From the NCBI GenBank assembly GCA_938015875.1, contig CALLXE010000006.1, positions 1-64,000 of the forward strand: 64,000 nt of DNA, given 5' to 3'. Source of the DNA: an uncultured Robiginitomaculum sp. (GTDB taxonomy: Bacteria; Pseudomonadota; Alphaproteobacteria; Caulobacterales; Maricaulaceae). The notes below the pieces were generated by a model, which was not told the origin of the DNA, ran no database searches, and saw only the letters and a list, made by a program, of their open reading frames with translations. Every line of letters starts with the position of its first letter. Positions within the stretch are counted from its first letter, which is position 1. The position numbers and the translations under genes were made by a program. Positions 46,140 through 55,276 of this stretch are shown piece by piece.

Positions 46140-47558
46140 ATGAGCGATTATATTTTTGACGATACGGATTTAACGGCAGAGCAGGCGCAAAGCGTGCTGG
46201 ATGATTTGCTGAAAAGCGCAGATGACGGCGAGCTTTATCTTGAGCGTGGCAGCTCTGAAGCGCTGACCTTTGATGACGGCCGCCTTAAGACAGCCAGCTT
46301 TGACAGCTCTCGCGGATTTGGCTTGCGCTGCGTGGCCGGGGAAACCACAGGATTTGCGCAAAGCACGGACATGTCTGTCGGCGCGCTGACCCGCGCCGCC
46401 TCTGCCGCCGGCATTGCCAAATCGGGCTATGACGGCATGGCCGCGCCGCACCCGGCGCGCACAAATGCGCTGCTTTACCCCGACGCAGACGTGGTGGCCC
46501 ATCCGGAATTTGGCGTTAAAGTTGAGCTGCTGCAGGAAATCGACGCCTATTGCCGGGCGAGTGATCCGGCTGTGGTTCAGGTCTCTGTGACCTTGTCAGG
46601 CACGCGCCGCGCGGTCAGCATTTTACGCGCCGGCGGCGAGCGATATGACGATATTCGCCCGCTTGTTCGCTTGAATGTTTCCGTGACAGCAGAGCGGGGC
46701 GGTCACCGCGAAACCGGTTTCGCCGGCGCCGGCGGGCGCGCTGCCTATGATGAATTTATCGAACCTTCGCGCTGGAAAACGCTGGCTGATGAGGCCTTGC
46801 GCCAAGCGAAGGTTAATCTGGACGCTATTCCCGCGCCTGCCGGGCAAATGGACGTGGTGCTCGGCCCCGGCTGGCCGGGCGTGCTGCTACACGAAGCCAT
46901 CGGCCACGGGCTTGAGGGCGACTTTAATCGCAAGGGCACGTCAGCCTTTGCCGGCAAGCTCGGACAGCGCGTCGCCGCCCCCGGCGTTACGATTATTGAC
47001 GACGGATCTCTTGAAGGGCGGCGCGGCAGCCTGACCATTGATGATGAAGGCACGCCGACCAAGCCGACGGTTTTGATCGAAGACGGCATTTTAAAAGGTT
47101 ATATGCAGGATCGCTTAAACGCCCGCCTCATGGGTGTTGACGTCACAGGGAACGGTCGCCGCGAGAGCTTTTCTCACGCGCCTATGCCGCGCATGACCAA
47201 CACATTTATGCTGGGCGGCGATACGCCGGCTGAGGAAATTGTGGCCGAACTTAAGAACGGTATTTACGCGACTAATTTCGGCGGCGGGCAGGTTGATATT
47301 ACCTCCGGCAAATTTGTCTTCCAATGCACCGAAGCTTATCTGGTCGAAGACGGCAAAATTAAAGCGCCGGTAAAAGGTGCAACCCTCATCGGGGACGGAC
47401 CGACTGTCCTGACGCAGGTCAAAATGATCGGTGATGATATGGAACTCGATCCCGGTATCGGCGTCTGCGGTAAAGCCGGGCAGGGGGTTCCTGTCGGTGT
47501 CGGACAGCCGACCCTTTATCTGGAAAAACTGACAATCGGCGGCAGCGCAGTTGCATAA
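46140..47558 (+). CDS. tldD: TldD-family metalloprotease
   Basis: The 472-residue protein contains the TldD zinc motif HEAIGHGLEGD (HExxxH) and the conserved FNRKGTSAFAGKLGQRVA and later GICGKAGQ-type GVCGKAGQGVPVG segments. With TldE (PmbA) it forms a protease that processes peptides such as microcins. tldE is not in the window. I chose the ATG at 46140, preceded by AAAGG, over a longer frame that runs through the ctaC promoter. Confidence 0.92.
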   Translation: MSDYIFDDTDLTAEQAQSVLDDLLKSADDGELYLERGSSEALTFDDGRLKTASFDSSRGFGLRCVAGETTGFAQSTDMSVGALTRAASAAGIAKSGYDGMAAPHPARTNALLYPDADVVAHPEFGVKVELLQEIDAYCRASDPAVVQVSVTLSGTRRAVSILRAGGERYDDIRPLVRLNVSVTAERGGHRETGFAGAGGRAAYDEFIEPSRWKTLADEALRQAKVNLDAIPAPAGQMDVVLGPGWPGVLLHEAIGHGLEGDFNRKGTSAFAGKLGQRVAAPGVTIIDDGSLEGRRGSLTIDDEGTPTKPTVLIEDGILKGYMQDRLNARLMGVDVTGNGRRESFSHAPMPRMTNTFMLGGDTPAEEIVAELKNGIYATNFGGGQVDITSGKFVFQCTEAYLVEDGKIKAPVKGATLIGDGPTVLTQVKMIGDDMELDPGIGVCGKAGQGVPVGVGQPTLYLEKLTIGGSAVA

Positions 47559-47608
47559 AATCGCGTTTTTGCGTTGATACGCGTGCCTAAACCTGCTTTA
47601 AACATCAT

Positions 47609-47896
47609 ATGCTTAAGTCTGAACTCATAGATCAATTGACCGAAGAGAACCCGCATTTGTCACGCGGTGACGTGGAGCGTGTGGTTTTGACGTTTTTTGA
47701 AACCATTACCCAGACTCTGGAATCCGGCGCGCGCGTTGAACTTCGCGGCTTTGGCGCGTTTTCGCCCCGCTACCGCAAACCGCGCGTGGGTCGCAATCCG
47801 CGTACCGGAGGGTCCGTGTCTGTCCCTGAGAAATGGATACCGTTTTTCCGCACAGGCAAAGAGCTTAAAGCCCGGATTGATGCCACCCGTAAGTAG
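47609..47896 (+). CDS. ihfB: Integration host factor beta subunit
   Basis: The 95-residue protein is an HU/IHF-type DNA-bending protein: MLKSELIDQLTEENPHLS at the N-terminus, ELRGFGAFSPRYR in the core, the DNA-intercalating arm with GRNPRTGG, and FRTGKELKARI at the end, as in IHF-beta. With IHF-alpha it bends DNA at promoters and recombination sites. It lies 50 bases after tldD and could share its transcript. Confidence 0.93.
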   Translation: MLKSELIDQLTEENPHLSRGDVERVVLTFFETITQTLESGARVELRGFGAFSPRYRKPRVGRNPRTGGSVSVPEKWIPFFRTGKELKARIDATRK

Positions 47897-47989
47897 CCAT
47901 TTTTAATTGATTTTTAACCATAATTCCCGTATCACGCGCGTCAAGACGCCGATTTTGTGCGTCTGTAAAATCCTTGGAGGGAACACATT

Positions 47990-48397
47990 ATGGGAATGAT
48001 CTCAGAATTTAAAGAATTTGCCATGAAAGGCAATCTGGTCGACATGGCCGTCGGTATTGTCATCGGCGCCGCATTTGGCACAGTTGTAAAATCATTTATT
48101 GACGGCGTCTTCATGCCGGCCATCAGCCCGGTCATGGGCGGCATCGACTTGGCCAGCCTGAAATACACAATGACGCCGGCGGTCATGGAAGCGGGTGAAG
48201 TTGTCAAAGAGGCCGTTGTAATTGACTTCGGTACATTTTTGTCATCCCTGATTTCCTTCATCATCGTGGCATTTGTCATGTTCATGATCATTAAGGGCAT
48301 GAACAAAGCGCAAAAAGCCGAAGAAGAAGCGCCGGCTGTTGTGCCTGCCAATGAAGTTCTTTTGGCTGAAATTCGCGATTTGCTGGCTAAAAAATAG
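47990..48397 (+). CDS. mscL: Large-conductance mechanosensitive channel
   Basis: The 135-residue protein has the MscL plan: an N-terminal amphipathic helix MISEFKEFAMKGN, the pore helix VDMAVGIVIGAAFGTVVKSF, a periplasmic loop, a second helix (about 77-101) and a C-terminal bundle helix. It releases solutes on hypo-osmotic shock. GGAGG precedes the ATG, and a strong terminator follows. Confidence 0.95.
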   Translation: MGMISEFKEFAMKGNLVDMAVGIVIGAAFGTVVKSFIDGVFMPAISPVMGGIDLASLKYTMTPAVMEAGEVVKEAVVIDFGTFLSSLISFIIVAFVMFMIIKGMNKAQKAEEEAPAVVPANEVLLAEIRDLLAKK

Positions 48398-48419
48398 TCG
48401 CAAGATAAATTGCTTTAAG

Positions 48420-48454
48420 GCCTGCATCCCTATTTGAGGGATGCAGGCTTTTTT
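48420..48454 (+). terminator. Rho-independent terminator after mscL
   Basis: GCCTGCATCCCT and AGGGATGCAGGC form a perfect 12-base stem with a five-base loop, followed by six T. Confidence 0.9.
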
Positions 48455-48486
48455 GTGCGCGCCTATTGGCATTTCGCGCAAACCCG

Positions 48487-48539
48487 TTAATTGAAATTAA
48501 CCCTAACGCGCTATAAGACCGCTTAAAGCGTTAATTTAA
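48487..48539 (+). promoter_or_regulatory. TTAA-rich promoter region of divL
   Basis: Five TTAA words lie within 53 bases before divL, including TTAA-TTGAAA-TTAACC at 48487-48502. The spacing is N6, not the N7 of the CtrA consensus; the same N6 arrangement occurs before ccrM. CtrA binding is possible but unproven. Confidence 0.35.
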
Positions 48540-48560
48540 TCCCGATCAAGGCCTGCTTGC

Positions 48561-50978
48561 GTGTCCATATTCTCTACAGAAAGCCTCAGCCTTCTTGTGA
48601 CCGGCGGCGCCGTGGCCTTTGCCGTGACCGTTGGGTTTGTCGCAGCGCGAATTACGGCCGGTCCACGGCAATCGGCGGCGCGGTGGAAAGATCGCTGCGC
48701 GGAGCTTGATCAAAGCCTCGGCCGGGTCGACAGTGTGTTTGGCGCTTACCCCGGCCTCATCCTCGTGTGGGAAGAAGCGATTCCGTCCGGAACGGATTGG
48801 GGAGAGCCGAAAGTTTACGGCAGTACGGCCGCGCTCGCATCATTGGTGCGTTTTGCCGAGCCAGGAAATCCGCGTGAATTTGCCCGCAATGTGCTCGACG
48901 GGATTGCCGACCATGAAACTGTGTCCGGCTCGACTTTGCGCCGCTATGTCAGCGCCCTGCGCAAAAACGGCGACGGGTTTTCCGCGACGATCAAATTGCC
49001 GGGCGGGCAAGTTATCGAAGCTGATGGCCGGCCGGCCGGCGCGCAAGTCGTGCTCTGGCTCCAAGATGCCAGCGTCAGATCAGAGGATGCGCGCACGGCA
49101 ATGTCCCGGTTTCAGGACGACAAGCTTCAGGCAGCCAAAGACCCCGTTGCCTTTATGGATATGATGCGCCGCGCGCCGTTTCCCATGTGGCGGGTCACAG
49201 GCACCGGGCGCATTGAATGGGCCAATGATGCCTATATCAAAGCCGTCAAAGCCGAAGATCAGGCCGATGTTCTGGCCGGTCAAATTCAGCTCGATGAAAC
49301 GGCCGCGCAGCAAACGCAGACTGTGCTTGCGGACAATAAACCCTCAGAGGAAATTCGCCATATCGTGGTTGCCGGTAAACGCCGCTCTATGGCGGTGACT
49401 CTGTTTCCGATTTCCGGAGGCGCGACCGGTATTGCCGTTGATGCGACCGAAGCGGAAACATTGCGCGAGACTCTAACCCGCCATATTCGCGCCCATGATG
49501 AGACATTAAACCGTATGGCCGAAGGGGTTGTCGTCTTTAGCGCCGAGCGCAAGATTACGTTTAACAACACGGCCTTTGCCGAAATTTTCGCCCTTGATGA
49601 TGTTTGGCTGCAAAGCGCGCCGAGCCACTCAGAGCTGCTGGATCGGCTGCGCGAAAAACGCCGTTTGCCGGAGCAGGCAGACTACCGCGCGTTCAAAGAG
49701 CAAGAGCTGGCTTTTTACACGGATTGGCCGGATGAAACTCCGGATGAGATTTGGCCGTTACCGGACGGGCGCACGCTGCGTCTGGTGCGCATGCGCGACC
49801 CTCATGGCGGGCTGTCGCTTTTGTTTGAAGATATGACCGACCGTATGACCATGCAAAGCCGGTTTAACACGCTTATCGGTGTGCAACGGGCGACGCTGGA
49901 TAAATTATCAGAAGGCATTGCGGTATTCGGTCCGGATGGCCGGCTTAAAATTTCTAACGCCGCCTTTGCCAATCTTTGGTATTTGGACGAAGCGACTTTG
50001 ACGGACGGGCCGCATTTTGACGATCTGATTGCAAACTCATTACGGTTTTATCATGACCGGGATTTCTGGGCCGACCTGAAGGCACGCACAACGGATCCGA
50101 GTCCGGAAGTGCGCCGCCATGTCACCGGCGAGATTAAGCGCAGCGATGATTCGCTTTTGTCCTATCTCTCCCGTCCGCTGCCGGATGGCGCAACCTTAAT
50201 TGCGTGGAATGACGTCACGGCGTCGCGCAAAGCGCAGACGGCATTGATAGAACGCGCCGAAGCGATGGAAGCCGCCGACCGGGTGAAGTCAGATTTTGTC
50301 GGCTTGGTCAGCTATCAATTGCGCACGCCGCTGACGACGATTTCCGGCTATGCTGATATGCTGACATCCGGCGTTGCGGGTAAACTGCCCGAGCGGGCAA
50401 CAGAATATTTGGGCTCGATTACGGCTGCCTCTGCTGATTTAGAGCAGATGATAAACGATATTTTGGATATTACCGCTATTGATGCCGATGTTCTCGATCT
50501 GGATTTAGGTGACGTTGATGTTCACGCCTTGCTTTCAGGCGCTGTTGAGTATTCCCTGATCAAAGCCGAAGATACAGAGATTGACCTGTCGCTGAATTGT
50601 GATGCCGATATCGGTATGATAAGGGCCGACGAAAAACGCCTCAAACAGGTCATGCATAATCTTTTATCAAATGCGCTGCGTTATACGGGGCCGGGCGGCA
50701 ATATTGAAATTTCGGCGCGGCGCACAGCGTCCGGCGTCGAGATTCAGGTTAAAGATGACGGCGTCGGCATTTCTGACGAAGTGCAGCCGAAAGTGTTTGA
50801 GACCTTCCAGTCTACCCGCGGCGGCGCCGGCCTTGGCCTGGCACTCGTTAAGCGTTTTGTTGAGCGTCATGGCGGCTGGACGGATTTAGAATCCGAAGAG
50901 GGCCAAGGCACGGTCGTGACGGTTTATTTGCCTGCCCGCGCCTCGCTCGAAAATGCCGTACCTGAGCTCGCGCTTTAG
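48561..50978 (+). CDS. divL: DivL-type sensor pseudo-kinase (Tyr in the H-box)
   Basis: The 805-residue protein has one N-terminal membrane helix (about 10-30), several PAS-like domains (about 55-170, 195-295, 312-430 and 440-555), a HisKA domain and a HATPase domain with DDGVGIS and GGAGLGLALVKRF. The phospho-accepting position of the H-box is tyrosine (Y585 in SYQLRTPL), the hallmark of DivL, which in Caulobacter controls CckA and so CtrA activity at the cell pole. The start is a GTG at 48561. The tsaE gene that often neighbours divL is not here. Confidence 0.88.
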   Translation: MSIFSTESLSLLVTGGAVAFAVTVGFVAARITAGPRQSAARWKDRCAELDQSLGRVDSVFGAYPGLILVWEEAIPSGTDWGEPKVYGSTAALASLVRFAEPGNPREFARNVLDGIADHETVSGSTLRRYVSALRKNGDGFSATIKLPGGQVIEADGRPAGAQVVLWLQDASVRSEDARTAMSRFQDDKLQAAKDPVAFMDMMRRAPFPMWRVTGTGRIEWANDAYIKAVKAEDQADVLAGQIQLDETAAQQTQTVLADNKPSEEIRHIVVAGKRRSMAVTLFPISGGATGIAVDATEAETLRETLTRHIRAHDETLNRMAEGVVVFSAERKITFNNTAFAEIFALDDVWLQSAPSHSELLDRLREKRRLPEQADYRAFKEQELAFYTDWPDETPDEIWPLPDGRTLRLVRMRDPHGGLSLLFEDMTDRMTMQSRFNTLIGVQRATLDKLSEGIAVFGPDGRLKISNAAFANLWYLDEATLTDGPHFDDLIANSLRFYHDRDFWADLKARTTDPSPEVRRHVTGEIKRSDDSLLSYLSRPLPDGATLIAWNDVTASRKAQTALIERAEAMEAADRVKSDFVGLVSYQLRTPLTTISGYADMLTSGVAGKLPERATEYLGSITAASADLEQMINDILDITAIDADVLDLDLGDVDVHALLSGAVEYSLIKAEDTEIDLSLNCDADIGMIRADEKRLKQVMHNLLSNALRYTGPGGNIEISARRTASGVEIQVKDDGVGISDEVQPKVFETFQSTRGGAGLGLALVKRFVERHGGWTDLESEEGQGTVVTVYLPARASLENAVPELAL

Positions 50979-50999
50979 CCCGGCACTTTTTCTCATTGA

Positions 51000-52925
51000 T
51001 TAAGCCGGGAGGGGCCCGCGCTCTGTACCTTCAGCCTTCACGGCTTCCGCTTTATCTTCTCTGACAGGGCCAAATGTCAGGACTGTCCAGCCCGGACCGG
51101 TTTTAAGCTTTTGCCCGGCCTGAAGAATATCCAGCGTCCCGTCCGGCCCTTTGGACATTAAAATGTCCTGCTCGCCGCGATCTTCTATCAATTTATCCAT
51201 TGTGTATTCTTCGGACAATGTGGTTGAGCGAAAACGCCACCCTTTCCACCAATCCTGCGTAAGCGCGTCAAACGTGCGTCCCGCCGTTGAGAGCAGGCGT
51301 CCGCGCGAGGTGAACGTAATCATGTTCGGGTCGTTTTCGTCCTTGTCCTGTCCGGCCATTTGGAAAACCCGGTGACGGCCAAGCTCCGGCGCAAATTCAA
51401 CGCAGACCAGAGAGTTATAAGCGTCATTGGGCGTGACCGCGATGAGATAGGTGAACTTGCGATGGTCAAGGCGGTGGTCAGCATTTTCTGACAGGACTTC
51501 GCCGTAAAAAACGTCATGACCTTCAAGACGTGCGCCGCGCAGGCGTCGCCAATTCGTGTCCGCCATTGTGACCGGAACGCCCATGTCTTTCAAGCCCTTG
51601 GCGAGGCCCAATGACCAAGGATTTGCGCCCACAATCAAAATGCCTTCTTTGGTTTCTGTCGCGAGACCTAAGATTTTGGCCATGGGCGTGACGGTAAAGC
51701 TCGACGCGAGCACGGTGGCAAAGACGAGGGCAAAGGCAAGTGGTATGAACATCGCGCCGTCCGTACGGCCCATAGCGACAAGCTCTGTCGCAAAGAAACC
51801 GGCTACGGCCACGGCGACAATCCCGCGCGGGGCAATCCATGAAATCAGCAGGGTTTCGCGCCAATTTAAGCCGGATCTGAACGTCCCGATAAATACGGCA
51901 ATCGGGCGAACCAAAAACATGACGGCGAGAACAAACAGAGCAATTTTCGGGTCGCTGACAAAGCTTTTAATCACGTTCGGCGTCAGGGTTGCAGTCAGGA
52001 TAACGAACACGCCGGATACCAGAAGAACCGCGATGTTTTCTTTAAACCTGCGCATCTCCACCATGGCGGCGTATTTGGTATTGGCCATAGTAATGCCCAT
52101 CGCCGTCACAGCCAAAAGCCCGGTTTCTTCGGCAAGTTCATTAGCCAAAACATAAATCAGTAAAACCCAAGCCAGTACGACCGGCGCTTTGAGATATTCC
52201 GGAATGTGGCCTTTACGGAACGCCCAAGCGAGACCGACGCCGGACGCGACCCCGACAATTGTGCCGAGCACAGCGGCAAATGCCAACATGCCAAACGCAA
52301 ATTGGATGCTCTCGCCGGCTTGAGTAAACTTGATGTATTCATAGGCCCCGACGGCTAAAAGCGCGCCCACGGGGTCGTTGACGATACCTTCCCACTTCAG
52401 GACATTGGCCGGACGATCAGACAAATGCGCTTGGCGCAGCAGCGGAATGATCACCGTTGGCCCGGTCACAACAAAGAGGCCGCCGACCATAGCGGAAATA
52501 TCCAGCGGCAGGCCGACGATTCTATACGCTGCAAACGTTCCGAGGCCCCACGATATCGGTCCGGCAAACAGCACCATGCGCCGCACAGGTTTGGAGGCAT
52601 CCCTGAGTTCAGAGAATTTCAGGGTTAATCCGCCTTCAAACAGGATGATAGCAACGGCAATCCCAATCACCGGGCGCAATAAATCTCCGAAATCCTGCAC
52701 AGGATTCAGCCTGAGGGCGTCCAGTAAATTGGCGAAAACCGAAGGCATGTCAAAGCCTTGCAGGTAGCCGATCAGCGGGCCAAAAATCAATCCCGCCAGA
52801 GCCATAAGCACAATGGCAGGCTTTTGAAGTTTCCAAGCCAGCCACTGCGCGCCAATTCCCAAGCCCCCGATAAGGGCCATTTTAAGCGGTAGTAAATGTA
52901 CAATATGTGATGCGGTATCAGCCAT
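51000..52925 (-). CDS. CPA1-type Na+(K+)/H+ antiporter with RCK/TrkA-N domain
   Basis: The 641-residue protein has about 12-13 membrane helices (up to about residue 415) with the CPA1-type ion-binding pair ND in WEGIVNDPVGALLAVGAYE. The NAD-binding TrkA-N domain follows, starting ILIVGANPWSLGLAKGL, and then a C-terminal regulatory region. It exchanges cations for protons across the inner membrane, and the RCK part suggests nucleotide-dependent gating. It converges with divL. Confidence 0.87.
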   Translation of the reverse strand: MADTASHIVHLLPLKMALIGGLGIGAQWLAWKLQKPAIVLMALAGLIFGPLIGYLQGFDMPSVFANLLDALRLNPVQDFGDLLRPVIGIAVAIILFEGGLTLKFSELRDASKPVRRMVLFAGPISWGLGTFAAYRIVGLPLDISAMVGGLFVVTGPTVIIPLLRQAHLSDRPANVLKWEGIVNDPVGALLAVGAYEYIKFTQAGESIQFAFGMLAFAAVLGTIVGVASGVGLAWAFRKGHIPEYLKAPVVLAWVLLIYVLANELAEETGLLAVTAMGITMANTKYAAMVEMRRFKENIAVLLVSGVFVILTATLTPNVIKSFVSDPKIALFVLAVMFLVRPIAVFIGTFRSGLNWRETLLISWIAPRGIVAVAVAGFFATELVAMGRTDGAMFIPLAFALVFATVLASSFTVTPMAKILGLATETKEGILIVGANPWSLGLAKGLKDMGVPVTMADTNWRRLRGARLEGHDVFYGEVLSENADHRLDHRKFTYLIAVTPNDAYNSLVCVEFAPELGRHRVFQMAGQDKDENDPNMITFTSRGRLLSTAGRTFDALTQDWWKGWRFRSTTLSEEYTMDKLIEDRGEQDILMSKGPDGTLDILQAGQKLKTGPGWTVLTFGPVREDKAEAVKAEGTERGPLPA

Positions 52926-53004
52926 AAATGTGGCCCTTTAGCCTGAATTTCTTATGCAGAGCCGCCGGGCGATTCGCGCCCGCAGCCTGATTTTCAATCT
53001 ATTA

Positions 53005-53544
53005 TTATGAGTCTGTCGCGCGCTGGATGTCAAACCCGATATCACCGCCGCCGTAATGCCCGTCATCATAGCGAGATACCCGTGTTTCAAACCAGCCGAG
53101 CAAATATTTGTAAATGCCGCTATAGGCGGATTTGAGGTCTGTATCACTGAACGGCAATTCAAAATCGAATGTGGTGTGTTCATCCAATTGGAGGAAAATT
53201 TTATCGCCCTCTTTGCGACATTGCAAAACAATCCGCATATAGTCGCCCAACGTTGAAACTTGCACGGCGAGGCCAAAGGCGATCGGTTCCAGCGGCAAAA
53301 AGCCTTTGCCGGACGCGGAATAAGCGCCGGAGCCGTAATCTTGGGCCGCAAAAGCCCCTTGGGGCGGAACCAGGTAAACGCATTTTTGTCCATCATCCAA
53401 ATACTGACACAGGCCGTCGCGGATTTGTTCAGCGACTGAGCGGATCTGTGCGTAATTGTCGAAACTGCGCATGCCGTAGATTTCGGCTGCGGCTTGAATT
53501 TTGGCCAAAGGCGTATCGCGTTTGGGATTGGGAGTCTTTGTCAT
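53005..53544 (-). CDS. Hypothetical soluble protein
   Basis: The 179-residue protein has no signal peptide or membrane helix. Its composition is ordinary, with LAKIQAAAEIYGMRSFDNYAQ near the start and a beta-rich middle part including MRIVLQCRKEGDKIFLQLDE. I do not recognise the family. It is preferred over an overlapping frame (52938-53396) because it extends to a well-placed start, divergent from the LptM-like gene, and has normal codon usage. Confidence 0.6.
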   Translation of the reverse strand: MTKTPNPKRDTPLAKIQAAAEIYGMRSFDNYAQIRSVAEQIRDGLCQYLDDGQKCVYLVPPQGAFAAQDYGSGAYSASGKGFLPLEPIAFGLAVQVSTLGDYMRIVLQCRKEGDKIFLQLDEHTTFDFELPFSDTDLKSAYSGIYKYLLGWFETRVSRYDDGHYGGGDIGFDIQRATDS

Positions 53545-53717
53545 AACAGTCCTTATTTTGCATGTATATTCGCCTTTGCGGACGCGCTGCGCAATCTAAA
53601 AGACATATTTATGCACAAATCAGAGACGAAGCGGTCAAAGCTACGCAGTTGGGGCTTAAGGGTTGGCGGGGACGGGATTTCGCGGTAAAGATACTTCCCG
53701 ATTTCAAGGATAGTAGT

Positions 53718-53927
53718 ATGACCGGTACCCCCGCCTTAAAAACTGTGGCCTGCCTTATGATTGCCGGCTTAATGCTGGGCGGATGTGGCCTGCGCGGCAA
53801 ATTGGAAACTGCACCGCCTATGTGGGGCGATGACAGCCGCGCGTCCGGTGATGCACCGGTCGATCAAACCTCTCCTGAGGATATTCCTGATCCGCTGGAT
53901 GATGATCTTGACGGCACGCCGGGCTAG
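53718..53927 (+). CDS. LptM/YifL-like small lipoprotein
   Basis: The 69-residue protein has a lipoprotein signal with LGGC (Cys at about 22) followed by GLRGKLETAPPMWG, the pattern of the small YifL/LptM lipoproteins, and an acidic C-terminal tail. LptM helps the LPS export translocon LptDE mature. AAGGA precedes the ATG at 53718. It ends two bases before lysA, matching the common lipoprotein-lysA pairing. Confidence 0.7.
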   Translation: MTGTPALKTVACLMIAGLMLGGCGLRGKLETAPPMWGDDSRASGDAPVDQTSPEDIPDPLDDDLDGTPG

Positions 53928-53929
53928 CC

Positions 53930-55195
53930 ATGCGTCATTTCGAGTATATAGACGGCGTCATGCACGCCGAAAACGTCTCTCTTGCGCGCATTGCAAGTGA
54001 GGTCGGAACGCCGGTTTATGTTTATAGCCGCGCAACCCTGACGCGGCATTTCAACGTTTTCAAAGACGCTTTCAAAGGCCGTGATGTTCTGATTGCTTAC
54101 AGCGTGAAGGCCAATTCAAATCTGGCTGTGCTGTCGCTCCTCGGTAAATTGGGCGCAGGCGCTGATGTGGTCTCCGGCGGCGAATTGGCCCGCGCGCTGA
54201 CGGCGGGCATCCCGGCGTCAAAAATTGTATTCTCCGGCGTGGGCAAGAAACCTGCTGAAATGCGCGCGGCCCTGACCGCCGGCATCCGCATGTTTAATGT
54301 GGAATCAGAGCCTGAGCTTGAAGCCCTCAACGATGTCGCTGTCTCTATGGGCGTGCGCGCCCCGATCAGCTTTCGGGTCAATCCGGATGTGACGGCCGGT
54401 GGCCACGAGAAAATCTCAACCGGTAAGGCTGAGAATAAATTCGGCGTGGCTTGGTCCGCAGCCGAAGACGCTTACGCGCGCGCGGCTACGCTTCCGGGCA
54501 TCAATATTGTCGGCGTTGATGTTCACATTGGCAGCCAAATCGATGACTTGGCTCCGTTCAAAATGGCGATTGATAAAGTCGCCGGCCTGATTAAGCGTCT
54601 GCGCGCGGCGGGTCACTCTATCAAGATTTTTGATATTGGCGGTGGCCTCGGTATTCCTTACGGCGCTAATGCACCCGCCCCGCCGCTTCCGTCCGAATAC
54701 GGGCAAATGGTCAAAAACGCGACGGCGCATCTGGGCGTGCAAATGGTGTTTGAGCCCGGCCGCATGATTGCCGGGAATGCCGGCGTCCTGCTCTCTACTG
54801 TGACTTATGTAAAGCGCGGCGAAAACCGCGATTTCCTGATTGTTGATGCCGCTATGAATGACCTTATTCGCCCGGCGCTTTATGATGCCTATCACGAAAT
54901 TGAGCCCATCGTCGCGCCCAAGCCCGAAACGGCCCAAGTTCTCTATGATGTGGTGGGCCCGGTATGTGAAAGCGGCGATACATTCACGAAGCAGCGCGAA
55001 TTTCCGCAGATGAATACCGGTGACGTGATCGTCATGCATTCGGCCGGCGCTTATGGGGCAGTGCAGGCCGGGCAATATAATACCCGTCCCCTTGTTCCCG
55101 AAGTCCTTGTTAACGGCGACCTTTATGCCGTAGTCCGCGACCGACCGACGGTTGAGGAAATTTTGAAAACTGAATCAATTCCCGATTGGGATTAG
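53930..55195 (+). CDS. lysA: Diaminopimelate decarboxylase
   Basis: The 421-residue protein is a type III PLP decarboxylase: the PLP lysine in IAYSVKANSNLAVL, GADVVSGGELARAL, HIGSQI and DIGGGLGIPY, and the dimer-interface PVCESGDTF with the catalytic Cys. It makes lysine from meso-diaminopimelate. It is co-transcribed with the small lipoprotein gene. Together with dapD and dapE it is the third gene of this pathway scattered over the window. Confidence 0.96.
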   Translation: MRHFEYIDGVMHAENVSLARIASEVGTPVYVYSRATLTRHFNVFKDAFKGRDVLIAYSVKANSNLAVLSLLGKLGAGADVVSGGELARALTAGIPASKIVFSGVGKKPAEMRAALTAGIRMFNVESEPELEALNDVAVSMGVRAPISFRVNPDVTAGGHEKISTGKAENKFGVAWSAAEDAYARAATLPGINIVGVDVHIGSQIDDLAPFKMAIDKVAGLIKRLRAAGHSIKIFDIGGGLGIPYGANAPAPPLPSEYGQMVKNATAHLGVQMVFEPGRMIAGNAGVLLSTVTYVKRGENRDFLIVDAAMNDLIRPALYDAYHEIEPIVAPKPETAQVLYDVVGPVCESGDTFTKQREFPQMNTGDVIVMHSAGAYGAVQAGQYNTRPLVPEVLVNGDLYAVVRDRPTVEEILKTESIPDWD

Positions 55196-55230
55196 AGGTT
55201 TGAATATTTAGCAGGTGCAAGGGGGGCTTT

Positions 55231-55247
55231 AATTGGTTATACCAATT
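55231..55247 (+). promoter_or_regulatory. GntR/UxuR-like operator before kduD
   Basis: AATTGGT-TAT-ACCAATT is a near-perfect palindrome 30 bases before the kduD ATG. It closely resembles the E. coli UxuR/ExuR sites (AATTGGTATACCAATT) and shares its arms with the sites before the PL7 lyase and the GntR gene. Confidence 0.7.
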
Positions 55248-55276
55248 TCAAATCTGTAATTTGAAAAGGCCTCGCC

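Noticed and set aside
52938-53396. A 152-residue minus-strand frame overlapping the hypothetical gene at 53005-53544
   Set aside because: It overlaps the better frame and has a basic, low-order composition and no plausible start signal.
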